Origin: Schoenoplectus triqueter
Taxonomy: Eukaryota > Streptophyta > Magnoliopsida > Poales > Cyperaceae
Assembly: GCA_964058805.1 (NCBI GenBank)
Contig: CAXKVV010000040.1
Coordinates: 372,001 to 436,000, forward strand
Direction of reading: 5' to 3'
DNA length: 64,000 nucleotides
This document shows, piece by piece, positions 1 through 9,599 of this stretch; the stretch's first letter is position 1; each line of letters opens with the position of its first letter. A program made the position numbers and the translations under genes. The notes beneath the pieces were generated by a model. The model had not been told where the DNA came from, made no database searches, and worked only from the letters and a program-made list of their open reading frames with translations.

Positions 1-1038
1 AGTATCTTCTTCTGTATAAATTTGATCTAATTTATTAGTATTATCTAACCATATCTGGAATTCCAAATCATTAATATCCCTAAGTTCTTGTATTAAATCT
101 ATCTCATTAATTTTTTCTAAACATTTCTTTTTTTCTTTTTTCTGCTGCCCTCTAAAATTAATGTTCCAGCCTCTAAATTTTCTCCTTAGATATTGCATTT
201 TCATTTTCCAACTCATACCTATATCATTGATATCTAGAGGAAAGGACTTCCACCAATTAATCATTAGTTCATTAAAATCTTCTTGTTTTATCCAATTTTT
301 ATCAAAGCTTTTTATATTATTATTAGTATAAGATATATTAATATTAGATTTAAGAATAATAGCATTATGATCTGATTGAAACCTAGGTAATGATTTACTA
401 ACACTTAATGGAAATTCTCTCTCCCATGTTATTGAACATAAGAATCTATCTAAGCATGCTAATGATGGATTAACCCTTAAATTGGACCATGTGTAAAGTC
501 TATCCTTTGGTCTAAAATCTATCAACATATTTGTAGATATAAAAGAATTAAATTTTCTACTAATAGAATGATTATAAGTTTTGCCTTTACGTTCTAATCT
601 ATTTCTAACCATATTAAAATCACCCCCTATTAACCATGGAACATTAGATAATTCTCTTATATCTGTTAATTCTTTCCAGAAGAATTTTCTCATGCCAATT
701 GATGTTGGTGCATATAATGATGTAAACATCCAAATAAAATCTGAATCTTTATTTTTAATCATAAGAGTAATTGAAAATAATAAGATCCATGAGTCTAGTA
801 ATTCAAATTTACCATCATTTAGTCCTACTAAAACACCTCCAGAATTACCTACTGAAGGTAAAATTATCCATTTATTAATATCTTTACTTAAATTATTAAG
901 TGTAGTGCTCTTAAATTTTTCTTTTTTAGTTTTTTGTAAACTAACTATATCTATCTTATGTTCTAATAAGACATCTCTAACTAATCTTCTTCTTTTAGAT
1001 TGTCCTAATCCTCTAATATTCCAACTTAAAATATTCAT
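1..1038 (-). CDS. LINE ORF2, N-terminal APE endonuclease domain (partial)
   Basis: Reading down from the ATG at 1038-1036, 346 codons are open to the window edge. The protein opens MNILSWNIRGLG, the usual start of plant L1 ORF2 (exonuclease-endonuclease-phosphatase fold). Visible motifs are SWNIRG near residue 5, APTS-like sequence in the middle, GGDFN near residue 140, a LDRFL segment near 200 and SDHNA near 224. These supply the Asn, Asp, His and structural residues of the target-nicking endonuclease. The expected LQETK motif reads LQKTK here (codon AAA near 926-928), so the metal-binding catalytic Glu is replaced by Lys. The frame begins in the ATGA overlap with ORF1's stop, suggesting coupled termination-reinitiation. 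The reverse transcriptase would follow beyond position 1. Confidence 0.9.
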   Translation of the reverse strand, partial: MNILSWNIRGLGQSKRRRLVRDVLLEHKIDIVSLQKTKKEKFKSTTLNNLSKDINKWIILPSVGNSGGVLVGLNDGKFELLDSWILLFSITLMIKNKDSDFIWMFTSLYAPTSIGMRKFFWKELTDIRELSNVPWLIGGDFNMVRNRLERKGKTYNHSISRKFNSFISTNMLIDFRPKDRLYTWSNLRVNPSLACLDRFLCSITWEREFPLSVSKSLPRFQSDHNAIILKSNINISYTNNNIKSFDKNWIKQEDFNELMINWWKSFPLDINDIGMSWKMKMQYLRRKFRGWNINFRGQQKKEKKKCLEKINEIDLIQELRDINDLEFQIWLDNTNKLDQIYTEEDT

Positions 1039-3191
1039 GATGCCATTAATGTTCCCAAAGGTAACAGTTCAGTGCTTAGATCTACTTCACTAATGTTATT
1101 GTCTAATTTATCTAAAATACCATGTAACACAAATGATAATTGTTGTTTAGATAAAGACCTAAAATGTTTGATAACTTTTAATCTTGTCTTTTCATTAGAA
1201 CCTAAAGAAAAACCACAATCTGTAAACATTGTCATTATTTCCTTATCTTCATAATGTGGATATGGAAATTGATGTATTAAAGAGTCAATACCTGCTCTAA
1301 AAAGTGAGATCCTGTTTTGATGAGGAGCTGGTACTGGAGAACCAGTCACATATTGCACTGGTACCTTCCCTTTCAGTCTTGTACTTTGTCTAGCTGTTTG
1401 GTTAGTCTGAACTGAATTGGATGGTATTGGAAGTATTGGATTTGTATGGTTGATAGGTTCAATATCTAGGATTTTTTGGTTTTTGTCTTCCTTAAGTTTA
1501 GAAGGATCAGCATTGAAAGTTACAATGGCCAATTTGTTGTTGTTATCATATTCAACTGTTTTCTCAGGTTCATATGTTTTGGGAGGGGAATTATAGGTTA
1601 CATCTTCTATCTCAACAGTCTCCATAATTGTATTATCTCCTTCAGGCACTAAATGGCTTGATGTTGTATCCTGTGGGAGATGCTTAGTTGGCTCTTCAGT
1701 GACTTTTTCTAGTTCAGTATCTAATGAAATAATGACTGGTAACTCATCTCTTACTAAACTAACATTGTCAGCTGGTTTATCTTGACTGTGTGTCTCCCCC
1801 TGAGTTTGAGTTTCTCCATATCTACCTCTCTTGGCCTCATTATTACTTAATCCAGTGTGATGATTAGGTAACTGTTGATTTAGGCCATCCTCATTTGGTT
1901 TTTCTCTCCAATAAACTTTTCTTTTAGCACCTAACTCCTGTTCTTTAAGTAATTCCATATTCAGATCGTCTTCTACCTCATAGAACAAGGTGTAAAACGT
2001 AGCTATCCCATTAACATCCGTGAACTTCATTTTACGATAAGGAGGTATAATTTCACGATCACAGACACCAACTCTCATCCTCAACACACAAAAATCATAA
2101 TGGTTACCTGATCTTGGATCAACTTCCATCAAAATACCTCCACCTAAATCATCAGCTAGCCTTTCAAACTCAGATCTCTTAAAGAAACGATAGGGAAGAC
2201 CCTTAATCTTTATCCACAATGGAATCGGAGGATGACCTTGAATATCATGTCGCATTCTGCTGTAACCCTCGACTGGAAACCGTATACCTCCTAGATCTAA
2301 CCCTCCTAGCTCTATAGTAGTCATTCTCCAAGCCGGATTAGGTGGATCTACAAGGTATCGATCATTTGGTATAGCTCTTGCCACCCAAGCAAAACCGGGA
2401 AAGGGAAAGCGTTGTTGAAGATGAGCTTGAATGTACAGTGCTCCGAGTTTCCTCTCATCAACAATAACTATACTTCGGAACAGAACCTCTTGAAGATCCT
2501 TATTCTCTTCATTTGTGACCAATCGAATCACCGCATACTCATCCGCCGAACAATGTTTCTCCATTTCTTGGTTAGGTTTTTGGATCGAAAAATTAGAAAT
2601 TGGTGGATTATGTAACTTTGGAACTAAACGACAATCTCTGGAACGGTGACCAATTTTACCGCACTCGAAACAAACTAATGAGTTACGGCAATCTCTTGAT
2701 AAGTGATTTTTCTCTCCGCACCTATAACAGGTAACAATCCCTTTCTCCTTATCAGATCTAATTTGGGATATTTTTGTGGAGGCTTTCGAGCGATGAGAAC
2801 GAAGGGGATGATTTAGGGCTTGTTTGTTCTGAGTGGGTTGCAGGGTTTTGTGTCTCTCTAATTGTGTAGTCACTTGTGTAATTGAAGGTTCAGCCCTACA
2901 GTTATTGAACTTCAAGATTGGTTCTTTAACTTTGGCCGCAAAAGACTTCATATTCCTTGAAAGAGATGAATATAGACTCGTCGCCGCATTAATTTCTTGA
3001 ACTCTATTTCTTGAATCTCCGTTTGTGGGACCCATCTGATCAGTAAAGACTGATGGACCAAGTTTCGCTTGAGAGGAGATAGCATATTGTGACTGTGTAG
3101 ATGCTTTGACCAGCTCTATAATTCGTGCAAAAGTACATTCAAGATCTTGGAGAATTTTATGATCACCTTGACACTCCATCATCGATGTCAA
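1035..3191 (-). CDS. LINE ORF1, gag-like RNA-binding protein with two CCHC knuckles
   Basis: A 718-residue open frame. Two CCHC zinc knuckles sit at residues 155-168 (C-x2-C-x4-H-x4-C) and 174-187. They are followed at about 215-390 by a DUF4283-like region with LWIKIKGLPY and a conserved GGxLMEVDPRSG segment, then a long acidic/polar low-complexity tail. By family knowledge this protein packages LINE RNA. Most plant L1 ORF1 proteins that I recall have DUF4283 first and the knuckle after it; here the knuckles come first. The stop TGA overlaps the ORF2 ATG. Another possible class is a domesticated gag, but the adjoining ORF2 makes a LINE far more likely. Confidence 0.88.
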   Translation of the reverse strand: MTSMMECQGDHKILQDLECTFARIIELVKASTQSQYAISSQAKLGPSVFTDQMGPTNGDSRNRVQEINAATSLYSSLSRNMKSFAAKVKEPILKFNNCRAEPSITQVTTQLERHKTLQPTQNKQALNHPLRSHRSKASTKISQIRSDKEKGIVTCYRCGEKNHLSRDCRNSLVCFECGKIGHRSRDCRLVPKLHNPPISNFSIQKPNQEMEKHCSADEYAVIRLVTNEENKDLQEVLFRSIVIVDERKLGALYIQAHLQQRFPFPGFAWVARAIPNDRYLVDPPNPAWRMTTIELGGLDLGGIRFPVEGYSRMRHDIQGHPPIPLWIKIKGLPYRFFKRSEFERLADDLGGGILMEVDPRSGNHYDFCVLRMRVGVCDREIIPPYRKMKFTDVNGIATFYTLFYEVEDDLNMELLKEQELGAKRKVYWREKPNEDGLNQQLPNHHTGLSNNEAKRGRYGETQTQGETHSQDKPADNVSLVRDELPVIISLDTELEKVTEEPTKHLPQDTTSSHLVPEGDNTIMETVEIEDVTYNSPPKTYEPEKTVEYDNNNKLAIVTFNADPSKLKEDKNQKILDIEPINHTNPILPIPSNSVQTNQTARQSTRLKGKVPVQYVTGSPVPAPHQNRISLFRAGIDSLIHQFPYPHYEDKEIMTMFTDCGFSLGSNEKTRLKVIKHFRSLSKQQLSFVLHGILDKLDNNISEVDLSTELLPLGTLMAS

Positions 3192-3300
3192 GAGGAGGAA
3201 TCGTCAGAGGAAAAGAGCGATTAATCGCCGGAGGAAGAATCGTCAGAAATCTACAGACTCTCATTTTTTTTCTCTCAACTTATGAACGAAAGTGAGGAGT

Positions 3301-3884
3301 ATTTAACCTTAATGGAGAAGGATATTGTGGAATATAGTGTAAAAAATGAATGCACATTATTATCTGCAAGTTTTAGAGATCCAACTCTTAAATACAAGTA
3401 TAAGGGGCTCAAAATAATACAATTTTTAGTGTGTTAATGTGCTAAAAATAGTCAAAAATATAGCATCCATGTTTTGAAGTCTGCTACAGATGAGTTACAC
3501 ATTTTCTAAAAGTTTTGAGCTAATTTGAGAAATGAATCTGCTAAAAATAGCAACCAGAAGGTGCTGCACGTTGCTGACTATTTTAGCCATAATTTTTTTA
3601 TATGATGTCCAAATTATTTATTTTTTGACAAAAGCAGACAAAAAATCTGCCATTTTTCATTTTATTTTGGAAAATCATATAAAAGTAAAGAGTTTTAACT
3701 AAAAAGTTAGAAATAAAGATACAGTCCAAACAGTCAACCTAAGCAACAAAAGAAAACTAAAATTAGCCCTATAAATCTTCAAATCCTGCATTATCTTCAA
3801 CAATCAAATCATCTGTGATCCTACAAAGATTTGCCAACAAAATTAAATACCCGACCACATAGTAAATAAATGGGAAACCTTAAG
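3301..3884. other. Intergenic, no gene seen
   Basis: AT-rich sequence between the LINE 5' end and an older LINE fragment. I see no frame, splice structure or clear repeat. Confidence 0.5.
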
Positions 3885-4330
3885 CATAAAAGCATTAAAA
3901 AGACATGATAACAGATTGTTGAAATATCATTTTATTTCACTCATTCCACCGGACCCAAAGAACCATAGAGAATAAAGATAGAATCAGTATTCGTTGTGAA
4001 CTAGTTAAAGAACAATCATATTCTCAAATATCACCAACCGATAATAGAGGCAAACAAATAGAAAGAGTATTATGCTGACTAAAACTAATCCAAAATTCCT
4101 GCATACGTGTGCATGTTAGAAACAAGTGATCAATAGTTTTCAACGGATGGAAACAAAATGTACAAAAGACAATTCCCCAGCCCTCTGACGTAGATTTGTT
4201 CTAGTATCAGCCAAATGAAACATTTAATTGATTCAAAATGCGTTGAAAAACTAAGAATAAGATCTCCAGTTTTTCTATTTTGAGTTTTCTCAAACTCGGG
4301 GCACATCTTAATCTAAAATTCAGTTGAACA
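3885..4330 (-). pseudogene. LINE ORF2 C-terminal fragment (zf-RVT region), decayed
   Basis: On the minus strand, broken frames give pieces such as IDHLFLTCTRMQEFW followed by a MVLWVRWNE-like segment. This is the pattern after the reverse transcriptase in plant LINEs (zinc-binding region, then a tryptophan-rich tail). Stops and frameshifts interrupt it. It is not continuous with the element at 1-3300 and is probably the 3' end of an older insertion. Confidence 0.6.
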
Positions 4331-4859
4331 CGGCTAGACAGTTTTAACACGTGTATTTTCATCCCATTTTACTCTGAATGATATCGAATAAATTCGAGAA
4401 AATTTATACTCAATTTATATTAAATCTACAATATATTTAACTAATATTTCAAACTTAACACTTATATTAATTAAATTAATTAATTGGTCCATCAATAATT
4501 GTAATTAACTTAACTTTAATTCTATATATATTCGTATCCAAAGCTAGATAAAATACGTATCATGTCATATCTTATTAATCACATTTATTTAGTATGTCTG
4601 ATATTACTTGCATGATTTTTAGTACGTCCTGATATTACATACAAGCAATGAAGCACGCAACAAACATGATTTTTGATGATCAGATCCAGTCGTGGTTGGA
4701 CTTCTTGGGTTTTAACTACAAAAGTAGCAGAATTATCTAAAGGCCATACCACAGGGAAGGCCCAAATAAAACGACGATTTGAAGTTTTGGACCGTGCTGT
4801 TTGATACCTACCCACTAGGCTACTTGCTACGTGGGTTTTGCTACTATATCGTATGAGTT
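4331..4859. other. Intergenic, no gene seen
   Basis: AT-rich. Short open frames here show no recognisable domain. Confidence 0.4.
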
Positions 4860-6221
4860 GTGATGATTGCTGAATGGAAGATATTGAAGACCGTTGTAAA
4901 GGAGACCAATGGATTCTGGCAACATTTGAAGATGATCAGAAATAACTCAAAGATGGAAAAGATGTCTCAACTGGGCAATGGAATCAGGAATCTCTGTCAA
5001 ATGATCTCCTTTCAATTCCAACACCCTGAGTGCTTCAAGTCTTGTGAGATTAAATATGGTTGTATTTCCCACAAAGATATGATATTCCAACAGCTTTAAT
5101 AGACTCTTTTCTGTACTGTTTATGCAAAACTGGTTCTTTGAACACCCTGTGCAACGCCATAAATCCGTCGAAAGAGTTTGTAAACCCTTTAGATTTTGAT
5201 GGAGAACATTATTTACAAATCTTACAAATCCTCCTATATACAAATGATAAACTTCTTATGGGATGTTTACCTCCTGAATGAGATCTGACTGATTGATTTG
5301 CACTGAACAATATTCATTCTCAGAATTAAGTTTTGCAAGGTCATGAATTATATCGTGCAATTTGCATTTATTTCTAAGTGAAAAAAATATCAATAAAGGA
5401 CCTGTATTTTAACTCCTCGTAATACTCAGAACCAACTTCTTTAATTGTTCTTTTGCTATCTCATAATCTTTTAGGTATATTGAGTATAGCAAAAAAACAT
5501 GGCTTAAGGTGAGCTGGTAGATGAGCATAGCTAATTTGAAGTGCTGGGAATATATCAATCAACGAATTTGATTCCCAAAGATCAGTTTCTAAAATTTCTC
5601 TCCAGTATTCTTCGTCTATTTCATGCTTTAGAAGGCTTGAAAGACTTCACAGCCAATGGCAACCCACCACACTTTCTCATAATCTTTCTTCCCATCTCTA
5701 TGAAGTATATTGGCACAGTGTACCTTGTACCCCAAATGCATAATGCTGAAACAATTGTCAACAAAAATCTTCAGGCAAGTAATTTGTCTTAAAACATGCT
5801 GTTTTCAGCATAGCCTTAGCAACCTTTTCATTTCTTGTTGTCACGAGAATTCTCACCAACATCGCTTCTCTAAAAGACATCATCTAAAACTAGCAATATT
5901 CTTTTGCTCTTCAAAGTTTTCGCAAGCTTTTCTTGAAATGGGCTCAATTCACTCAAACCACAACTGCTTGTGGTGACTGATCCAATGGTTGCTTTGATTA
6001 TTCTCTCAACATTAAAATCTTCAGAGACACACACCGAACCAAATAAATCAAAACATTGGCTAACCCTAGCATCTTTGTAGATAAGTTGGGCAATGATGGT
6101 CTTCCCAATCCCACCTTTACCAATAATTGAAATAACGGAAAAATGTTCTTCTTTTTTAGAAAGTAAAAGATCGATGACCTTTGTTGTTTTCACATCTCTA
6201 TTGTATCTCTTCACCAACTAG
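4860..6221 (-). pseudogene. CC-type NB-ARC-LRR (NLR) resistance gene, fragmentary
   Basis: Read on the minus strand in several frames. From about 6217 to 5870 comes a NB-ARC start: P-loop GKGGIGKT, an RNBS-A-like FDLFGSVCVSEDF and kinase-2 LLVLDDVF. Beyond a frameshift are RNBS-B-like ILVTTRNEKVA (about 5840), a GLPLA-like stretch and RNBS-D-like SYAHLPAHLKPCF (about 5500). An LRR start (LRVLELKGDHLTEIPDS) lies near 4980. Domain order is correct but at least four frame breaks or stops occur, so no intact receptor is made. Non-TIR (CNL) type follows from the RNBS-A and kinase-2 signatures. The N-terminal coiled coil is missing: its place is taken by copia sequence. Full CNLs are about 900-1300 residues; this covers perhaps 450. 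Confidence 0.85.
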
Positions 6222-7003
6222 TTGGAACTTGATAATATATACCCATCGATATCAGATGGTCTTCTTGCCTTTTGGGAAGCCGCGTATTTCCCATATTCCA
6301 CTTCTCTCAAGTACATTCATTTCCTCTTCCATTGTTTTTCTCAAGTACTTAAGCTTAAAGCTTCTCTAGTGGTTTTAGGTATAGATAATGTTATCACATG
6401 AAGCAACAAAAGTTCAAAGAGGTTTAGATAAATGAGAATATGAGGCCATACTTCTGAATAAGATATTTAATTTCTTGTTTACCTTTTCAAGGGCAATTGG
6501 AAGGTCAAGATTATCATTTGACAATGTGCAAGTGTCATTTCCCTCTTTTAATCTTGTATTTTTCAAATCTTAATTTGAGAAATCTCCTTGTTCCGTGACA
6601 TTTAAAGAGTTTGAAAATACAACTCTCTGCTTACCTCTTGTATAGACTTTTATATCAATGGGCCTTAGTACTTTCTCATTATTATTAGATAGTTTTCTGA
6701 TTGCATTAGTGTTGACATACTCTATTTGATTTCGGAAAAAGAATTATTATTCATTCTCATTTAGGTCATTGTAAAAACCAACTTGGTTGAATTAAAGTAA
6801 GGCTGATATTCCACGAAGGTTATATCCATTGAGACATAACTTCTCTTAGTAATTGATCAAGACATTTATATCCTTTTGAGAGATTGAGTACTGAGTACCC
6901 CGTGAAAACACATTTGACAGCCTAAGGATTTAATTTATCACTACCACTCCCTTTTGTATGGACAAAACAAAGACATCCAAAACTATGGGTGGAATATCAG
7001 GAG
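6222..7003 (-). pseudogene. Ty1-copia pol fragment (integrase C-terminus to RT start)
   Basis: Minus-strand pieces include FGCLCFVHTKG near 6990 and KCVFTGYS plus KGYKC shortly after, the classic end of copia integrase. A degenerate linker follows, with DLPIAL and SHLSKPL pieces near 6500-6430. Then comes MEEEMNVLERSGIWEI and a WVYIIK-like segment near 6240, the start of copia reverse transcriptase. Several stops and shifts show decay. The RT stops abruptly where the NB-ARC sequence begins. Confidence 0.75.
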
Positions 7004-7434
7004 AACATGATTCCTGAATTCTGAAAGACTCCTGTGCTTAACGCAAATAAGTCCACTTCATGTAATTCTGCTCCATATCAAGCAACTCACTGAAACTAAG
7101 GAAGAACAAAGAAAAGAATACTGCATTTATGCACATGTATTATTTTTTGAAAGAAAAAAAAAGTGGTACACACAGCTACCACGCTTTTAGATTTAAATAT
7201 AAATATAATGTTAGGATTACAACCATTATCAGACCAACACCAGGTCTGGAATTGGCATAAAAAGGCACATATGCCCTTTCTACAGTCAAAAGGAAAGTAA
7301 ACAACTACATGATAGAGTACACGTCGACCTTCACACATGCACATGCATATAGAGAGACAATCAAACTAATTGATTTTAGATAATTCACAACCTGGTGAGA
7401 CAAAACATCCACATGAATATCTTGATTGCACAAA
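7004..7434. other. 3' flank of the F-box gene
   Basis: No coding signal. It probably includes the 3' UTR of the F-box gene on the minus strand. Confidence 0.4.
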
Positions 7435-8523
7435 TCATTTAGCTTGAAGGTGGCATAAATTAGGAACAAACCAGCCTACTTGGCTTCTGAAAATGATAGG
7501 ACATTGGCGATGCTCCTTAGCGCCAGTCTCTATGTTAATTCTTACCATCTTATACAACATCCTTCCACGACTCACAAATGTTCTCTTGAAGAAGTAGATG
7601 CAATTAGCTTTGATTCCGGCCAAATCATTGGCTTTAAGAATGAAGGCACCATTCAAATCTATAAATAATGCATGATCACCGATGTTTTTAATCTCGCTCC
7701 AATACAGGGAACCAGTACTCTCATTTACATCCAAGCGATGGACCTCATGATAGAACAAATCTGAAGGTCCATTATAGTGTCCAAAAACTGCCAGAATATC
7801 CCCGAAAGCCTCCAGAAAATGGAAACATCCCCTTCTTAAGTGACGTTGAACTGGTGGTACGACAAAGGCAAGAGCACCAGTAGTAATGTCTGTAGCCGTT
7901 GTAACTCCAGTGTCTCTATCTACAGTAAAAAGCATATCCTTGAGAACAAAGTGAGAGGCCTTTCTGAGGTTGCACTCGAATTTAAGATCACACCAGCGGT
8001 CCTGGCCAAGATGACAAAACGCCAATTTAGGACTAAAATTCGGATAAGGAAGTGCACAATAAACCCCATATTCGCCTATTTGATTTTGGCGGTGCCAAAA
8101 CCAGGAAGGATAGTATTTACATGAAGGGATGGGAATCTCATCATTGATAAGTGGATTTAGAAGACAAAGGTGGGTGATAGACCGACTGAAGTCATAGAGC
8201 TTGGCAAGGAAATAGCCTTGAGATAGTTCGGAGAGCCACTGGTCGGAAGATTTTGAAGAATGAATTGTGTAGAATTTGTCGAAAGACATGGAGTAGAAAC
8301 GGAGATCTGGCTCACCCCGACTTGCCTGGTACTCATGAATCCAAGGAAATTGCAGGGGTAGGTCAGTGGCTGGAGTAGAGAAGCGCCATGCTGCGCAAAC
8401 AGCACGAAACCGAACAAAATCAGAGATTTCTCTGATTTGTTTGGCGATGAGATTCAACACCTCTGACGGAAGAGAAGACCAATCCTTGTTCCTCTCTAGA
8501 GCTTGAGCTTTGGCCGTCTCCAT
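7435..8523 (-). CDS. F-box protein with DUF295 (KIB-type) domain
   Basis: Intact single-exon frame of 362 residues. Residues about 14-50 (DWSSLPSEVLNLIAKQI, then FVRFRAVCAAWR) form an F-box, which by family knowledge docks on SKP1 in an SCF ubiquitin ligase. The rest matches the DUF295 beta-propeller-like region: LNPLINDEIPIP near 123, repeated GxxLAVFGHY-type strands in the middle, and a YFFKR segment near the end. The domain order (F-box then DUF295), single exon and length of about 350-400 residues are typical of this large, fast-evolving plant family. The ATG at 8521-8523 is the first in frame. No signal peptide or membrane segment is seen. The target substrate cannot be inferred. The nearest gene downstream on this strand is the dead NLR. 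Confidence 0.93.
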   Translation of the reverse strand: METAKAQALERNKDWSSLPSEVLNLIAKQIREISDFVRFRAVCAAWRFSTPATDLPLQFPWIHEYQASRGEPDLRFYSMSFDKFYTIHSSKSSDQWLSELSQGYFLAKLYDFSRSITHLCLLNPLINDEIPIPSCKYYPSWFWHRQNQIGEYGVYCALPYPNFSPKLAFCHLGQDRWCDLKFECNLRKASHFVLKDMLFTVDRDTGVTTATDITTGALAFVVPPVQRHLRRGCFHFLEAFGDILAVFGHYNGPSDLFYHEVHRLDVNESTGSLYWSEIKNIGDHALFIDLNGAFILKANDLAGIKANCIYFFKRTFVSRGRMLYKMVRINIETGAKEHRQCPIIFRSQVGWFVPNLCHLQAK

Positions 8524-9446
8524 AGCACCAAAACTGATAGAGAATCTGTCTAGACTGCTAGCTAGGTAGAGTTCCTGAAAGAGGCAATTAAAGACTATAC
8601 AATATTTATCGTATTTACTAGAAGATTTTTCTTAAAATAGCCATATAACCATGCATGCAACCATGTGGATTAGTCTCCAGTCGATTTGAGACTTTAGTAT
8701 TGAACACTAAATACCACAATTAGTATCAGATTTGTATAAAAATCTGACACTAATTATTGACATTGAGAATATTCGACACTAAAATTAGAAAATCAGTGTT
8801 GATTTTGGTGTAATTTCATATTGAAATCTTCAATGTCGCTTGTTTCTATAATCTTACACTAATAAAGCGACACTGCTCTTTCTTCGTGGATCGGTGACTT
8901 TTCTTAGGTTTCCCTTCGCGTAGATAGTAGTTTTAGGATTTCTGAGCAGAGTAGATCACTTGGATGTAATATTACTAAGACAATCTTTTTTTTTTCCTTT
9001 TAAACGCATTGCATATTTGCATGTGAGGACACAATGCATGAATTTAAAGCCTTACATTAGCAGATAGAGAGAGTGGTTTCTTTTTTGCTTTAAGCGCGAG
9101 ATTGTTACTAATTAAATTGTTTTATGCTCTCAGGGCATACAATACAAGTTTGCCCAGAAGGCCAGATCAGAAGAAAGCCACTACATATTCATGTATCTTA
9201 TGATCTTACCCAACAGCAAAGACGTTTATAATTTGCTATCCATTCAGCATGAGCCAATAGATTATGAGGCCAGACTTTACAAAATTGACTAATTGACTAT
9301 GACTATGCCATAAAAATATCACTCAAAAGTCAAAACATAAATTCGAGAACGCATTACAAAGCCGCACAACAAAATACCCAAATTCATAAAGGTACCACTC
9401 GGACCTACAATAGAAGTCTACCCAAATTAAGCATCCAGATCTGCAT
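8524..9446. other. Intergenic; 5' flank of the F-box gene
   Basis: Positions 8690-8880 hold repeated gacactaa/cgacact-type words, suggesting a decayed transposon end (CACTA-like or MITE), but I could not define both ends. Positions 9133-9290 have an open plus-strand stretch after a splice-acceptor-like ctctcag, with no recognised product. Confidence 0.35.
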
Positions 9447-9500
9447 ACAACAACAACAAATAATAATTGAGGTAGGCTAGAAATAAAACCCAAAAAACAA
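9447..9500 (+). repeat. LINE/SINE 3'-tail-like repeat (caacaacaac...gtaggctag)
   Basis: A CAACAACAACAA run is followed about 20 bases later by ttgaggtaggctag. The same arrangement occurs at 23938-23995 (ttggggtaggctatgaat). From memory this resembles a 3' terminal motif shared by plant RTE-type LINEs and SINEs. The body of the element was not found. Confidence 0.4.
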
Positions 9501-9599
9501 CATCCTTCCCATTATTTTACAGCAGCAAACGCTTTGAAATTCTTAAAACACCAATCAATCCTCAAAGCCCAACAAAAATAATAAAATCCTCGAGTTCTT

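Larger units (their letters stand above)
1..3300 (-). mobile_element. L1-like LINE retrotransposon, 5' part (3' part outside window)
   Basis: Two adjacent open frames on the minus strand have the plant L1 layout: a gag-like ORF1 with CCHC zinc knuckles (1035-3191), then an ORF2 starting with an APE-type endonuclease (1-1038, continuing past the window edge). Both frames are free of stops over 3.1 kb, so the insertion is fairly young. The short stretch 3192-3300 would be the 5' UTR; it holds two copies of a GACGATTCxTCCTC-like motif. The reverse transcriptase, poly(A) end and target duplication lie outside, so full length cannot be judged. Confidence 0.9.

Noticed and set aside
8690..8880. Possible CACTA transposon end
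   Set aside because: Repeated gacactaa words are present, but no CACTA terminus, TIR pair or 3-bp duplication could be fixed.
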